From contig JAEUHY010000016.1 of assembly GCA_016795325.1 (NCBI GenBank), positions 1 to 64,000 of the forward strand: 64,000 bases of DNA, written 5' to 3'. The notes below the pieces were generated by a model. It was not told the origin of the DNA. It was given only the letters and a program-made list of their open reading frames with translations, and made no database searches. Below, in pieces: positions 7,629 through 15,061 of this stretch (positions are counted from its first letter, which is position 1; each line of letters opens with the position of its first letter). Both the position numbers and the translations under genes were made by a program. The stretch comes from Planctomycetota bacterium. Its GTDB lineage: Bacteria; Planctomycetota; UBA1135; GCA-002686595.

Positions 7629-8881
7629 TCCTGCCTCGACTCGGACGCGCCTTCGGCCCGGGCAAGCTCGACAAGGTCCAGCGCGGCAACGGGCCGGGCC
7701 AGTGGGTGCTCACGTACACCGACGGGCGCGGCAAGCGGCGGCGCATCGCGTTGAGCACCGACAAGCAGGTGGCCGAACGGCGGCGCGCGGAGCTGATTCG
7801 CCAGCGCGACCTCGAGCTGGCGGGCCTCGGCTCGGTCGAGGGGCAGTCGACGCCGCTCGCGGACCTGCGCGATCAGTACCTGGCCGACCTAGCGTTGCGC
7901 GTGGGGGCCAAGCAGCTTCGATCGCGCACGGACTCGCTCGCCCGCGTGCTGGCGGCGCTCGAAGCGACGCGCGTGCGGGACCTGCGCGTGGTCGACGTGC
8001 AGCGCTACCAACGCGAGCGGCTGACCCAGGGCGTGGCGCACCGCACGGTCAACGTCGACACCGGCGCGTTGGCGTCGATGCTCAGCTGGGCGGTGGGGGC
8101 GCAGCTCATCGCCGAGAACCCCGTGCGCAGCTTGAAGCCGCTGCCCACGAGCGAGCGCCACCAGCGACGAGTCCGGCGCGCTCTGTCCGAGGACGAGGTC
8201 GAGCGCTTCCTCGCCGCCGCCGCCGAGGACGACTCCGAGTGCGCCGCGCGCCTGTCCGCATCGCGCACGATCGAGCTGCACGGGCGCGGGATGGGGTACG
8301 CCACGAAGCCCCGCCCCGCGCGCGTCCCGCAGGCCCCGCTTTGGCGCGCGCTGCTCACGACCGCGGCGCGCTGGGGCGAGCTTACGCGCGTGACGTGGCT
8401 CGACCTCGATGCCGACCAACGCGCGCTGACGCTGCGGGCCGCGACGACCAAGTCGGGGCGGGCGCGGGTCATCCCGCTGCCGCAGTCACTGGTCGAAGAG
8501 CTACTGGCCCTGCGCGCAGTCCACCAGCGCGTGCGCATGCGGCTCGCGCAGCCTGCGGATCGGGTGTTCTTGAGCCCCGACGGCGCGGACTGGGCGGAGT
8601 ACACGACGAACGGCAGAAGGCTGCTGCGCCGCGTGCTCGATCGCGCCGGGATCGCGCGCCGCGACGCGCTGGGGCGGGTGGTCGACATCCACGCGCTGAG
8701 GCACACGGCCGCGACCGGCATGGCCCGCCGCGGAGTGCCGCTGGTCGTCGCGCAGCGGGTGCTCGGGCATGCTTCGCCGGAGATGACGGCGCGGGTCTAC
8801 ACGCACCTGGGGCTCGAAGACCTGCGAGGGGCGGTCGAGGGAGTGAGCGAGCTGCGGCGGGGGCGTGAGGTGGTGGGGTAG
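7625..8881 (+). CDS. Tyrosine integrase of the element
   Basis: A protein of 418 residues. An AP2-like arm-binding N-terminus (about 20-60, 'WVLTYTDGRGKRRRIAL') and a core-binding domain (about 80-180) precede the catalytic domain. Catalytic residues seen are Arg in 'TTAARWGELTRV', Lys in 'ATTKSGRARVI', H-x-x-R in 'HALRHTAATG', His in 'LGHASPEMTARVY' and the terminal Tyr nucleophile (VYTHL). An extra charged insert at about 200-235 is unusual. It is the last gene of the coupled run that starts at 4033, and a hairpin repeat follows 10 bp after its stop. A tRNA-Arg far to the right could be its target, but att cores were not proven. Confidence 0.92.
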   Translation: MILPRLGRAFGPGKLDKVQRGNGPGQWVLTYTDGRGKRRRIALSTDKQVAERRRAELIRQRDLELAGLGSVEGQSTPLADLRDQYLADLALRVGAKQLRSRTDSLARVLAALEATRVRDLRVVDVQRYQRERLTQGVAHRTVNVDTGALASMLSWAVGAQLIAENPVRSLKPLPTSERHQRRVRRALSEDEVERFLAAAAEDDSECAARLSASRTIELHGRGMGYATKPRPARVPQAPLWRALLTTAARWGELTRVTWLDLDADQRALTLRAATTKSGRARVIPLPQSLVEELLALRAVHQRVRMRLAQPADRVFLSPDGADWAEYTTNGRRLLRRVLDRAGIARRDALGRVVDIHALRHTAATGMARRGVPLVVAQRVLGHASPEMTARVYTHLGLEDLRGAVEGVSELRRGREVVG

Positions 8882-8890
8882 CGCACGGCG

Positions 8891-8975
8891 TACCCGCCGC
8901 CCGGCAACTGGTGCCCGAGGTCGACGCCGTGGTGAGGGGGCAGGGTGGTCAACCACACTTAGTGCAACGTGCACC
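8891..8975 (+). repeat. Hairpin-ended repeat, copy A
   Basis: First of four related elements (A 8891-8975, D 9938-10007, B 11579-11676, C 15165-15240). Shared blocks are CCGCC, GGTCGACG, GTGGTG, CCACA/CCACG and a terminal hairpin. In this copy the hairpin is GTGC-AACGT-GCAC (8962-8974). Each copy follows a plus-strand gene; this one follows the integrase gene by 10 bp. Confidence 0.65.
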
Positions 8976-9031
8976 TTCTGGTCGTACACTTTGAGCAGAT
9001 GCACCAGTCGGCCTCTCAACCATAACACTCC

Positions 9032-9292
9032 ATGAAGTCGTGTCCGCATTGCGGTGGACGTGGATCGATTCGGGTCACGGTCCACGAGTGGTTCGGGTTG
9101 GGAGATGCTGTCACCAGCGACAGACCCTGCCAAATTTGTAATGGCGCTGGGCAAGTGCGGGATTGCATTCAACTCCACTCAAGCATGATGGACACCTATG
9201 TCCACAGTTCAGCTCGCTGCGTTCGTTGCAGCCGAGGCAGCAATTCAAACGCGTACCGCTGCGAGCACTGCGGTGCCGAACTTGGATCGTAG
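9032..9292 (+). CDS. Small zinc-ribbon protein (DnaJ-like CxxCxG motifs)
   Basis: An 86-residue protein. It opens with CPHCGGRGS and CQICNGAGQ, which match the CxxCxGxG zinc motifs of DnaJ, and ends with CVRCSRGS and CEHCGA, giving four CxxC pairs and two likely zinc sites. The length fits a stand-alone DnaJ-type or double zinc ribbon. No partner gene is evident; it lies in the cassette-like stretch after the integrase, downstream of repeat A. Function unknown; RNA, DNA or protein binding is possible. Confidence 0.75.
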   Translation: MKSCPHCGGRGSIRVTVHEWFGLGDAVTSDRPCQICNGAGQVRDCIQLHSSMMDTYVHSSARCVRCSRGSNSNAYRCEHCGAELGS

Positions 9293-9543
9293 ATTGAGCG
9301 CGCGCTCACGGTAACCGTCACGCCAAAGGCATCTGATCGCGGTCGGGCTGGTGACGGATGACCGCTCTCGCGAAGGGACGCGGCTCACGTCTCGTCAGCT
9401 GGTGTAGGTACTCGTGATCTGGACGAGGCGGCATTGGGGTGGCGCACATGATCAGGCGCGGCGTGAGGCCGTCAATGTTGAGGGTGCGTGAGGCTCCCGT
9501 CCCTCGATCAATCGGGCCTCGTTGGACGTGGCGCTGCCGCATC
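9293..9543. other. Intergenic stretch without gene
   Basis: About 250 bp with no frame that carries recognisable protein content and no clear hairpin. It ends at the first 47-nt leader. A possible promoter for the small gene at 9596 should lie here or in the leader. Confidence 0.4.
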
Positions 9544-9590
9544 AAGCACAACCCAAGCAAGCCACGCCTTCCCTTCCCGCGCCGAACGAG
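9544..9590 (+). promoter_or_regulatory. 47-nt conserved leader, copy L1
   Basis: Three copies of a 47-nt block (9544-9590, 11229-11275, 14746-14792) begin AAGCACAACCCAAGCA, continue with CGCCTTCCCTTC and end GCCGAACGAG. Each sits directly upstream of a different or duplicated small gene. In L1 and L3 the ATG follows 5 nt after the block; in L2 the reading frame starts 21 nt after it. The constant length and fixed distance to the gene argue for a promoter or 5' UTR signal or a recombination junction. Confidence 0.6.
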
Positions 9591-9595
9591 CCCTG

Positions 9596-9898
9596 ATGCC
9601 CCCGTCGCCGCACGAACCCGCGGCGCACGGAGCCAAGGACATGACGACGATCGGGGCAGGGCCGTACACGGCCGACATCGGAGACGGGCAAGAGACCTTC
9701 GAGACGCTCGCGGACGTGCAGCACGCGATGCGGGCCAGGGTCAGCGGTCTCCGCTCCAGCTCGGAGTGGTACCGGCAGATGCGCAGCAGGCACGGTGCCA
9801 AGGTTCGCAGCGCCGCGGGGAAGCTCGTCGCGAACGTGTCGTACAACGGGCGGTTGTGGCGGCCGAGCGGCGCGCGCGAGGAGATCGCCGTGGAGTAG
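9596..9898 (+). CDS. Small protein, paralogue 1 of a duplicated cassette gene
   Basis: A protein of 100 residues from ATG 9596, 5 nt after leader L1; an internal ATG at 9641 is an alternative start. The core reads 'GPYTADIGDGQETFETLADV', then a helical RARVSGLRSSSEWYRQMRS and a short beta pair 'AAGKLVANVSYNGRLW'. Unrecognised family. A near-identical gene follows leader L3 at 14798, but there the Trp codon of 'NGRLW' is a stop. The hairpin repeat D follows 40 bp after the stop. Confidence 0.65.
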   Translation: MPPSPHEPAAHGAKDMTTIGAGPYTADIGDGQETFETLADVQHAMRARVSGLRSSSEWYRQMRSRHGAKVRSAAGKLVANVSYNGRLWRPSGAREEIAVE

Positions 9899-9937
9899 TG
9901 CAGGACCGTCGAGCGAGCGGGGCACTCCGCGGGAGCC

Positions 9938-10007
9938 AGTACTGCCGAGGTCGACGCTGGTGGCGAGATTTCTTGTTCGCCGCCCCCAGTCGGTGCAGCA
10001 TGCACCG
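9938..10007 (+). repeat. Hairpin-ended repeat, copy D
   Basis: Shares CCGAGGTCGACG, GGTGGCGAGAT and CGCCGCCC with the other copies. The terminal hairpin is CGGTGC-AGCAT-GCACCG (9991-10007), a 6-bp stem with a 5-nt loop. It follows the small gene ending at 9898 and ends at the edge of the convergent zinc-ribbon gene. Loop length (5) and position match copies A, B and C. Confidence 0.6.
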
Positions 10008-10208
10008 CTAGCTCGTTCGATAGGTTCCTTTCTTGCACGCCCTGCACCGGGTATTCGGCTGGCCCGAGCCGAGTCCATCGCCGCCTCTTGATCCGCAGCA
10101 CTTCGCCCCGTTCGATTGGGTTCCACCCACAGTGCATCGCCGATCTCCGCAGTTGTCACAGACGACAACCGTAGGGGCGTACGTCTTGCAGTTTGGGCAT
10201 TGAGGCAT
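10008..10208 (-). CDS. Small cysteine-rich zinc-binding protein
   Basis: A 66-residue protein starting MPQCPNCKTYAPT. Cys pairs are CPNC (4-7), CDNC (about 18-21), a CC pair near 38 and CRAC (about 56-59), consistent with two zinc ribbons. A longer frame to 10250 exists, but the segment before this Met has no coding character and lies in the intergenic repeat. It is the only minus-strand gene among the leader-preceded small genes, converging on the gene at 9596. Function unknown. Confidence 0.6.
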   Translation of the reverse strand: MPQCPNCKTYAPTVVVCDNCGDRRCTVGGTQSNGAKCCGSRGGDGLGSGQPNTRCRACKKGTYRTS

Positions 10209-10241
10209 GGTGTACTCTGGGCTGGTTAGCCTGGGGGAGAG

Positions 10242-10315
10242 GACGGCCAAGCGGACGACCTTGGACGCGATGCTACCTGGGGTTCGGTTCGGTGGGGAGC
10301 TGCGGCGGGCGCGGA
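10242..10315. repeat. About 75-bp dispersed repeat, copy R1
   Basis: Shares with 11029-11104 the blocks GACGGCCA, GCGGA-GAC, GCGCGATG/GACGCGATG, CTGGGGTTCGG and GCTGCGGCGG, with roughly three quarters of positions identical by eye. R1 lies immediately upstream (on the minus strand) of the zinc-binding gene starting at 10208. It may be part of its promoter region or a remnant of a duplicated cassette. Confidence 0.55.
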
Positions 10316-10415
10316 GCGTTCAGAGTCGGCCGGTGCGTGAGCGCGCGGCAGGCGGTGCTGGAACCGCAGGGGATCACGCCGCTGAAGACTTCGGCGCCCG
10401 AGCGCATTGAGAAGT

Positions 10416-10449
10416 GGCCGGCCGGGGAGCGGGGGCTCACCGGCCGGCC
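10416..10449 (+). terminator. Strong hairpin, candidate terminator
   Basis: Perfect 10-bp arms GGCCGGCCGG (10416-10425) and CCGGCCGGCC (10440-10449) enclose a 14-nt loop. They are followed on the plus strand by GTGTTTCTTTC, a loose T-rich run. On the minus strand the hairpin lies just past the stop of the 37-aa peptide gene, where the T-run is absent. Confidence 0.55.
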
Positions 10450-10460
10450 GTGTTTCTTTC

Positions 10461-10574
10461 CTAGGCCACAGCCAGGACGCGGAGCAGCACGCACAGCGCC
10501 ATCGCTGTCAGTACGCCAACCGAGATGTGGACGTCGACAACCGGCGTCCTCACCCGGACGTGCAACAACGTCAT
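10461..10574 (-). CDS. 37-aa candidate membrane peptide
   Basis: Minus-strand ATG at 10574 is preceded by AAAGGA with a 6-nt spacer, one of the best Shine-Dalgarno sites in the island. The 37-residue product has a short N-terminus (MTLLHVRVRTPVVDVH) and one hydrophobic segment (ISVGVLTAMALCVLLRVLAVA). That looks like a single-TM micro-protein. It ends just before the GC-rich hairpin at 10416-10449. No homologue is recognised. It could be a toxin-like peptide or simply a short chance frame; the ribosome site is the main argument. Confidence 0.4.
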   Translation of the reverse strand: MTLLHVRVRTPVVDVHISVGVLTAMALCVLLRVLAVA

Positions 10575-10599
10575 GGGTTTTCCTTTCGAGCTTGAGAAT

Positions 10600-11028
10600 G
10601 AAGCCCCCTGCTTGACGGAAAAGCCAAGAATGCGCCAGACTCTTGGCTGAGTTGCGGTTGTCTGGTCGGCGGCTTTTCTCCGATAGCCTCGGGGTTCGAA
10701 GCTGATCGTCCCGCTCCGAAGGCGGCCGGGGATTGCAGTCCTCGAGCCGCCTCGGCCCTTTCTGGGCGCGGTGGGCGGAGCTTACGTCCGATTCCGCGGT
10801 GCGCAAAACTGGGGGCCGTCGGGACCGCAACTAGCGGTCACGGCTCGACTTACGTGGCACTGATCGACGCTGAAACTTCTTGGCCTAGGCATCATTGTCG
10901 TCGGAATTCCGGCCCACGGAGTCTGCGCCTCCCTCCACGATCGGCTCTCGTGGCCCCAGTACGTGCGAGCGACTCTCATCGGGCCTGGCGTAGAGCAGGG
11001 TGCGGAACTCGACGCCGATGGCAGATCG
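10600..11028. other. Intergenic stretch without supported gene
   Basis: About 430 bp. GCCAAGA...TCTTGGC forms a short hairpin at 10622-10646, a possible regulatory site upstream of the 37-aa peptide. A minus-strand frame through 10885-11298 has some protein-like content (IAHNVIRLAVRSAIGVEF) but overlaps repeat R2 and leader L2, so I do not annotate it. Confidence 0.4.
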
Positions 11029-11104
11029 GACGGCCAGGCGGATGACGTTGTGCGCGATGGTATCTGGGGTTCGGCTCGGTTGGGGGGGGGGCTGCGGCGG
11101 ATGC
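11029..11104. repeat. About 75-bp dispersed repeat, copy R2
   Basis: Partner of R1 at 10242-10315 in the same orientation. It contains a G-run of about ten bases (11082-11091) in place of GTGGGGAG in R1. It lies about 125 bp upstream of leader L2. Confidence 0.55.
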
Positions 11105-11228
11105 AGGGCTCCCGAGCGCGCGCTCAGGCGGACTTCGCTGGATGGGAGTGCGGCGGTCGTCGGAGTGGCCCGAGCTGGTAGCGCGGGCTTGTGTCGACCG
11201 GCGCAGGCGTGGGGCGGCGCACAAGCCC

Positions 11229-11275
11229 AAGCACAACCCAAGCACACCGCGCCTTCCCTTCGCACGCCGAACGAG
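11229..11275 (+). promoter_or_regulatory. 47-nt conserved leader, copy L2
   Basis: Same block as L1 and L3 (AAGCACAACCCAAGCA ... GCCGAACGAG), here followed by an unrelated small gene. That the leader is kept while the gene differs shows the leader is a unit in its own right and not just part of one duplicated gene. Confidence 0.6.
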
Positions 11276-11296
11276 TCGGTCGTCACGTACATCGCC

Positions 11297-11443
11297 ATGC
11301 GCCCCGTTCAGTCCGTCGAGCAGATCAAGAACTCGCTCGGCGTCGCCACGAAGGACTTCCAGATCCCGATCGTGCGCACGGTCTCGGCGAAGAAGATCAA
11401 GACGATCGGGGGGAAGCATGGGACGAAGTACTTCGCCAAGTAG
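11297..11443 (+). CDS. 48-aa small protein downstream of leader L2
   Basis: A 48-residue basic protein (MRPVQSVEQIKNSLGVATKD start, KTIGGKHGTKYFAK end) from the first ATG after leader L2. Helix then strands with conserved-looking Gly-Gly and Lys residues; a small nucleic-acid-binding protein is possible. Family unknown. Repeat B follows about 135 bp after the stop, giving the same leader-gene-hairpin order seen at 9544-10007. Confidence 0.5.
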   Translation: MRPVQSVEQIKNSLGVATKDFQIPIVRTVSAKKIKTIGGKHGTKYFAK

Positions 11444-11578
11444 GCGATCGTGGCTTGGAGCGCGCTGCTTGTCCCAACTGTGGGAGGCGGCCGGGTTCGT
11501 GGGAAACTTCTGTCGCGACTGACGGTGGACGATCGTTACAGACGTTCCGCTGGCATGTATGCCGTGCGCGCCCTCTGA

Positions 11579-11676
11579 ACACCCACCGCCGGGCAACTGG
11601 TCCCCGACCCCGCCGGCGAAGCTTACGCCGTGGTGGGCGAGCGAAGCGGCCAACCACAGTTGGTGCGAGATGCACC
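11579..11676 (+). repeat. Hairpin-ended repeat, copy B
   Basis: Longest copy. It starts CACCGCCGGGCAACTGGTCC, contains TTACGCCGTGGTGGG and CCAACCACAGTTGG and ends in the hairpin GGTGC-GAGAT-GCACC (11662-11676). An inner imperfect inverted repeat pairs CAACTGGT with ACCACAGTTG. The start codon of the 992-aa secreted protein follows 9 bp after the hairpin, so the element could also act in that gene's 5' UTR. Confidence 0.65.
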
Positions 11677-11685
11677 CGGTGATCC

Positions 11686-14664
11686 ATGAACTCACGCATC
11701 CTCGAACGCCGCGCACGTCTGCTCGTCCTCCTCGCCATCTCGCTTGCCGGTTTCGGAGCGCGAGCGAGCGCAGTAGGCAACGACGTGCGTTACGAGTGCC
11801 CTACTCCGCTCACCTCGGCCGCCGACGAACCAAGGTCGGACACGTTCGTCGCGGTATTCGAAGGTCACGTCCTCGACGACCGTGGTGAATCGATCGTTGG
11901 GGCCGTCGTTGTCACGAGCGCGGGCGGAAGCGCTGTGAGTCAGCGCGATGGCTCGTTCAGACTTGAGGTCGTGCGCTGTCCTCGCGACACACGCGTAAGC
12001 GTCTCCGCGGTCGCAACGCTGCGCGGCCGCACCGCTACGCGCACCGTTGAGCTCATTCCGAACGCGTGTGGCGTCACTCAAGTCGGCTCGATGCCGTTGC
12101 AGTCCTCAGCCGGCTGCACCCCGAGCTGGCTCCCGACGTTCGGCCCGCTGCCGGGCACCAACGCCACCGTGACTTGCCTCACCGTATTCAACGATGGCAG
12201 CGGTCCAGCGCTGTACGCCGGTGGACAATTCACGGAGGCCTTAGGCGTCGCGTCGAATCACATCGCGAGGTGGAACGGCTCAAGCTGGGCGCCGCTCGGC
12301 GGCGGGTTGAATGGCACGGTCGAGGCTCTCACGGCTTTCGACGACGGCAGCGGCTTGGCGCTGTACGCGGGGGGATCCTTCAACGTGGCGGGTGGTATCG
12401 CAGCGAATAACGTCGCGAAATGGGATGGTTCGAAATGGTGGCCGCTTGGCGGCGGGCTGAACGGCAAAGTTGAGACGCTCACATCCTTCGACGGCGGCAG
12501 CGGCTTGGCGCTGTACGCGGGGGGAGACTTCAGCAGCGCAGGTGGAGTCGCGGCAGACAACGTCGCGAGGTGGGACGGCTCAAACTGGTGGCCGCTAGGC
12601 AGCGGATTGGACGACACGGTCGAGGCGCTCACAAGCTTCGACGGCGGGAGCGGCCCCGAGCTTTACGCAGGTGGCTGGTTCACGACTGCAGGCGGAGTGG
12701 CAGCTAGCCGGATCGCGAGGTGGAACGGCTCAAGCTGGTCGGCTGTCGGCAGCGGGATGAACGCTGTCATCTATGCGCTTGCGGCCTTCGACGACGGCAG
12801 CGGCCCGGCCCTGTGCGCGGGAGGAGCCTTCACTGATGCCGGTGGCGTTGCGGCGAACTACATCGCAAAGTGGGATGGCTTGAGCTGGTCGGCGCTCGGT
12901 ACCGGGACATGGCACTGGGTCCGAGCGCTCACCGACTTCGACGACGGCAGCGGGTCGGCGCTGTACGCGAGTGGCTTCGTCACATCGGACGGGCTCGGCG
13001 TCGCGCGGTGGAATGGCTCGAGCTGGTCGGCGCTCGGCGGCGGGATGGAGGCCGATGTCCATGCGCTTGCGGGCTTCGACGACGGTAGCGGGCCGGCCAT
13101 GTATGTGGGGGGCGCATTCTTCAGTGCAGGCGGCGTCGTCGTTAACCACCTCGCCAAGTGGAACGGGTCGAGCTGGTCGGCACTCGGTAGCGGGATGAAC
13201 GGCCCCGTATTTGCGTTCGAGCAATTCGACGACGGCGGCGGCGCGGCACTGTACGCGGGTGGAACCTTCACGACCGCTGGCGGCGTCGCGGCGAACCGCG
13301 TCGCGAAGTGGAACGGCTCGAGCTGGTCAGCGCTTGGAGGCGGAACTAGTCCGACGGTTCGTGCGCTTGCGGCCTTCGACGATGGCAGTGGGGCAGCATT
13401 GTACGCAGGCGGCCACTTCACGACCGCCGGTGGCGTGACGGCGAACTACATCGCGAAGTGGAACGGTTCAAGCTGGTCTGCTCTCGGGAGCGGGATGAAT
13501 GGGACCGTTTCCGCGTTGGCGGTCTTTGACGACGGGAGCGGGCTTGCGCTGTACGCCGGTGGGAACTTTACGAGTGCTGGCGGCGTTGCAGCGAACCGCA
13601 TCGCGAAGTGGAACGGGTCGAGCTGGTCAGCACCCGGGAGTGGGATGGACAGCACGGTTTTTGCGTTCGAGGTCTTCAACGACGGCACCGGCCAAGCGCT
13701 GTACGCAGGTGGGAGCTTTACCACTGCCGGTGGCGTTGCAGCGAACCGCATCGCGAAGTGGAACGGGTCGAGCTGGTCTGCACTCGGGAGCGGAATGGAC
13801 AGCCAAGTCTACGCGCTCACGGCTTTTGGCGACGGCAGCACATCAGTGCTGTACGCCGGTGGAGCTTTCTCAACTGCCGGCGGCACTGCAGCGAGCCACG
13901 TGGCGAAGTGGAACGGATCGAGCTGGTCGACGCTCGGGAGCGGGATAGACGGCTGGGTTTATGGGCTCACAGTCTTCGACGTCGGCAGCGGACCGGTGCT
14001 TTGCGCGGGAGGCGAGTTCACGAGCGCGGGCGGCGTCGCAGCGAACTACATCGCGAAGTGGGATGGCTCGAACTGGTCGTCGTTCGGCAGTGGGATCAAC
14101 AGCGTTGTCAACACGCTAACGGCCTTCGACGACGGCCACGGATTGGCGCTTTTCGCGGGTGGGTACTTCACGGATTCAGCGGCTGGTGACAGCTACTTAG
14201 CTAAGTGGGGCTGCCCGGTATCGTCGTCAGGCACACCGTACTGCACCGCAGGCACGACGACCAACGGTTGCGTCGCGGCGATGTACGGCTCGGGAAGCGC
14301 CAGCGCGAGCGTCGGATCGGGCTTCGAGATCGCGGTTGCCAACGTCGAGGGCCAGAAGTCGGGCCTCTTCTTTTACGGCATCAGCGGCGCCAAGTCCGCG
14401 TCGTGGGGTGTTGGCAGCACCAGCTACCTGTGCGTCAAGGCGCCGACTCAGCGCATGGGAATGCAGCAATCCGGCGGCGCTGTTGGCGCATGCGACGGAC
14501 TGTTCAGCGAGGATTGGAACGCGTACGTCGCGACTCACCCTAGCGCGCTTGGACAGACGTTCGTTGGCGGCGAGACCGTTTGGGCCCAAGCCTGGTTCCG
14601 CGATCCGGCCTCGTCGAAGTCCACCAACCTGAGCAACGGGCTCGTGTTTCTGGTCGAGCCCTGA
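11686..14664 (+). CDS. Large secreted repeat protein (beta-propeller-like) with planctomycete C-terminal module
   Basis: A protein of 992 residues. A signal peptide (about 1-29, basic start then LLVLLAISLAGFGARASA) is followed by a carboxypeptidase-regulatory-like domain (about 55-105, 'GHVLDDRGESIVGAVVV'). Then come 14 tandem repeats of about 47-49 residues (about 165-845), consensus ALYAGG-FT-AGGVAAN-IA and KWNGSSWSALGSGM. Propeller-type blades are likely. The C-terminal module (about 845-992) has paired Cys and 'QAWFRDP' near the end. I know it from many exported proteins of marine Planctomycetota, where it is probably a sorting or adhesion domain. Likely role: cell-surface or extracellular binding. 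The gene is oddly placed in the island and starts 9 bp after repeat B. Confidence 0.85.
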   Translation: MNSRILERRARLLVLLAISLAGFGARASAVGNDVRYECPTPLTSAADEPRSDTFVAVFEGHVLDDRGESIVGAVVVTSAGGSAVSQRDGSFRLEVVRCPRDTRVSVSAVATLRGRTATRTVELIPNACGVTQVGSMPLQSSAGCTPSWLPTFGPLPGTNATVTCLTVFNDGSGPALYAGGQFTEALGVASNHIARWNGSSWAPLGGGLNGTVEALTAFDDGSGLALYAGGSFNVAGGIAANNVAKWDGSKWWPLGGGLNGKVETLTSFDGGSGLALYAGGDFSSAGGVAADNVARWDGSNWWPLGSGLDDTVEALTSFDGGSGPELYAGGWFTTAGGVAASRIARWNGSSWSAVGSGMNAVIYALAAFDDGSGPALCAGGAFTDAGGVAANYIAKWDGLSWSALGTGTWHWVRALTDFDDGSGSALYASGFVTSDGLGVARWNGSSWSALGGGMEADVHALAGFDDGSGPAMYVGGAFFSAGGVVVNHLAKWNGSSWSALGSGMNGPVFAFEQFDDGGGAALYAGGTFTTAGGVAANRVAKWNGSSWSALGGGTSPTVRALAAFDDGSGAALYAGGHFTTAGGVTANYIAKWNGSSWSALGSGMNGTVSALAVFDDGSGLALYAGGNFTSAGGVAANRIAKWNGSSWSAPGSGMDSTVFAFEVFNDGTGQALYAGGSFTTAGGVAANRIAKWNGSSWSALGSGMDSQVYALTAFGDGSTSVLYAGGAFSTAGGTAASHVAKWNGSSWSTLGSGIDGWVYGLTVFDVGSGPVLCAGGEFTSAGGVAANYIAKWDGSNWSSFGSGINSVVNTLTAFDDGHGLALFAGGYFTDSAAGDSYLAKWGCPVSSSGTPYCTAGTTTNGCVAAMYGSGSASASVGSGFEIAVANVEGQKSGLFFYGISGAKSASWGVGSTSYLCVKAPTQRMGMQQSGGAVGACDGLFSEDWNAYVATHPSALGQTFVGGETVWAQAWFRDPASSKSTNLSNGLVFLVEP
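12180..14190 (+). repeat. Tandem coding repeats, about 147 bp x 14
   Basis: DNA-level tandem repeats within the large secreted protein, with recurring cores such as AACGGCTCGAGCTGGTC, TGTACGC and GGTGG. Copies 8-11 (about 13.2-13.75 kb) are the most alike, which suggests recent expansion or gene conversion there. Copy 6 is shorter, lacking part of the AGGVAAN segment. Confidence 0.8.
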
Positions 14665-14745
14665 TGTGAGTGCACATGCCACTGCCCGATCACGTCGAGG
14701 CATCTTGATGGCGCCGCGGGGGCCCTTTTCGCGTTGCCGCGATCC

Positions 14746-14792
14746 AAGCACAACCCAAGCACATCGCGCCTTCCCTTCGAGCGCCGAACGAG
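14746..14792 (+). promoter_or_regulatory. 47-nt conserved leader, copy L3
   Basis: Third copy of the leader (AAGCACAACCCAAGCA ... CGCCTTCCCTTC ... GCCGAACGAG), located between the end of the secreted-protein gene and the second paralogue of the small cassette gene. Spacing to the ATG (14798) is identical to that in L1. Confidence 0.6.
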
Positions 14793-14797
14793 CCCTG

Positions 14798-15061
14798 ATG
14801 CCCCCTTCGCCGCACCAACCCGCGGCGCACGGATTCAACGACATGACGACGATCGGGACGGGGCCGTACACGGCCGACATCGGTGACGGGCAAGAGACCT
14901 TCCAGACGCTCGCGGACGTTCAGCGCGCGATGCGGGCGCGGGTGAGCGGGGTCCGCTCCAGCTCGGATTGGTACCGGCGGATGCGCAGCTGGCAAGGGGC
15001 GCAGGTGCGCGATGCCGCGGGAATGGTTGTCGCGACGGTCTTGTACAACGCGAGGCTCTGA
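14798..15061 (+). CDS. Small protein, paralogue 2, shortened by a nonsense change
   Basis: An 87-residue product very similar to the gene at 9596-9898, including 'GPYTADIGDGQETFQTLADV'. It ends at TGA 15059-15061, where paralogue 1 has TGG (Trp). Past that stop the frame still reads RPGGARDEIAVE and reaches TAG at 15098-15100, matching the last 13 codons of paralogue 1 (RPSGAREEIAVE). The gene has therefore lost its tail by a single-base change and may be a pseudogene in progress. Leader L3 precedes it and repeat C follows. Confidence 0.65.
   Translation: MPPSPHQPAAHGFNDMTTIGTGPYTADIGDGQETFQTLADVQRAMRARVSGVRSSSDWYRRMRSWQGAQVRDAAGMVVATVLYNARL

Noticed and set aside
7702..8868. Alternative frame through the integrase
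   Set aside because: Ala/Arg/Gly-rich shadow of the integrase, without catalytic motifs.
8891..8975. Hairpin repeats as integron attC sites
   Set aside because: The RYYYAAC and GTTRRRY ends of attC are not present in a consistent position and neither recombinase shows the IntI-specific insertion. Kept only as a cassette-like hypothesis.
10885..11298. Minus-strand frame with 'IAHNVIRLAVRSAIGVEF'
   Set aside because: Some protein-like content, but it overlaps repeat R2 and leader L2 and its start region is low complexity; not enough support.
12180..14190. Regular DNA repeats that could suggest a CRISPR array
   Set aside because: The units are about 147 bp, in frame, and translate to a continuous repeat protein; there are no 25-40 bp direct repeats with unique spacers.
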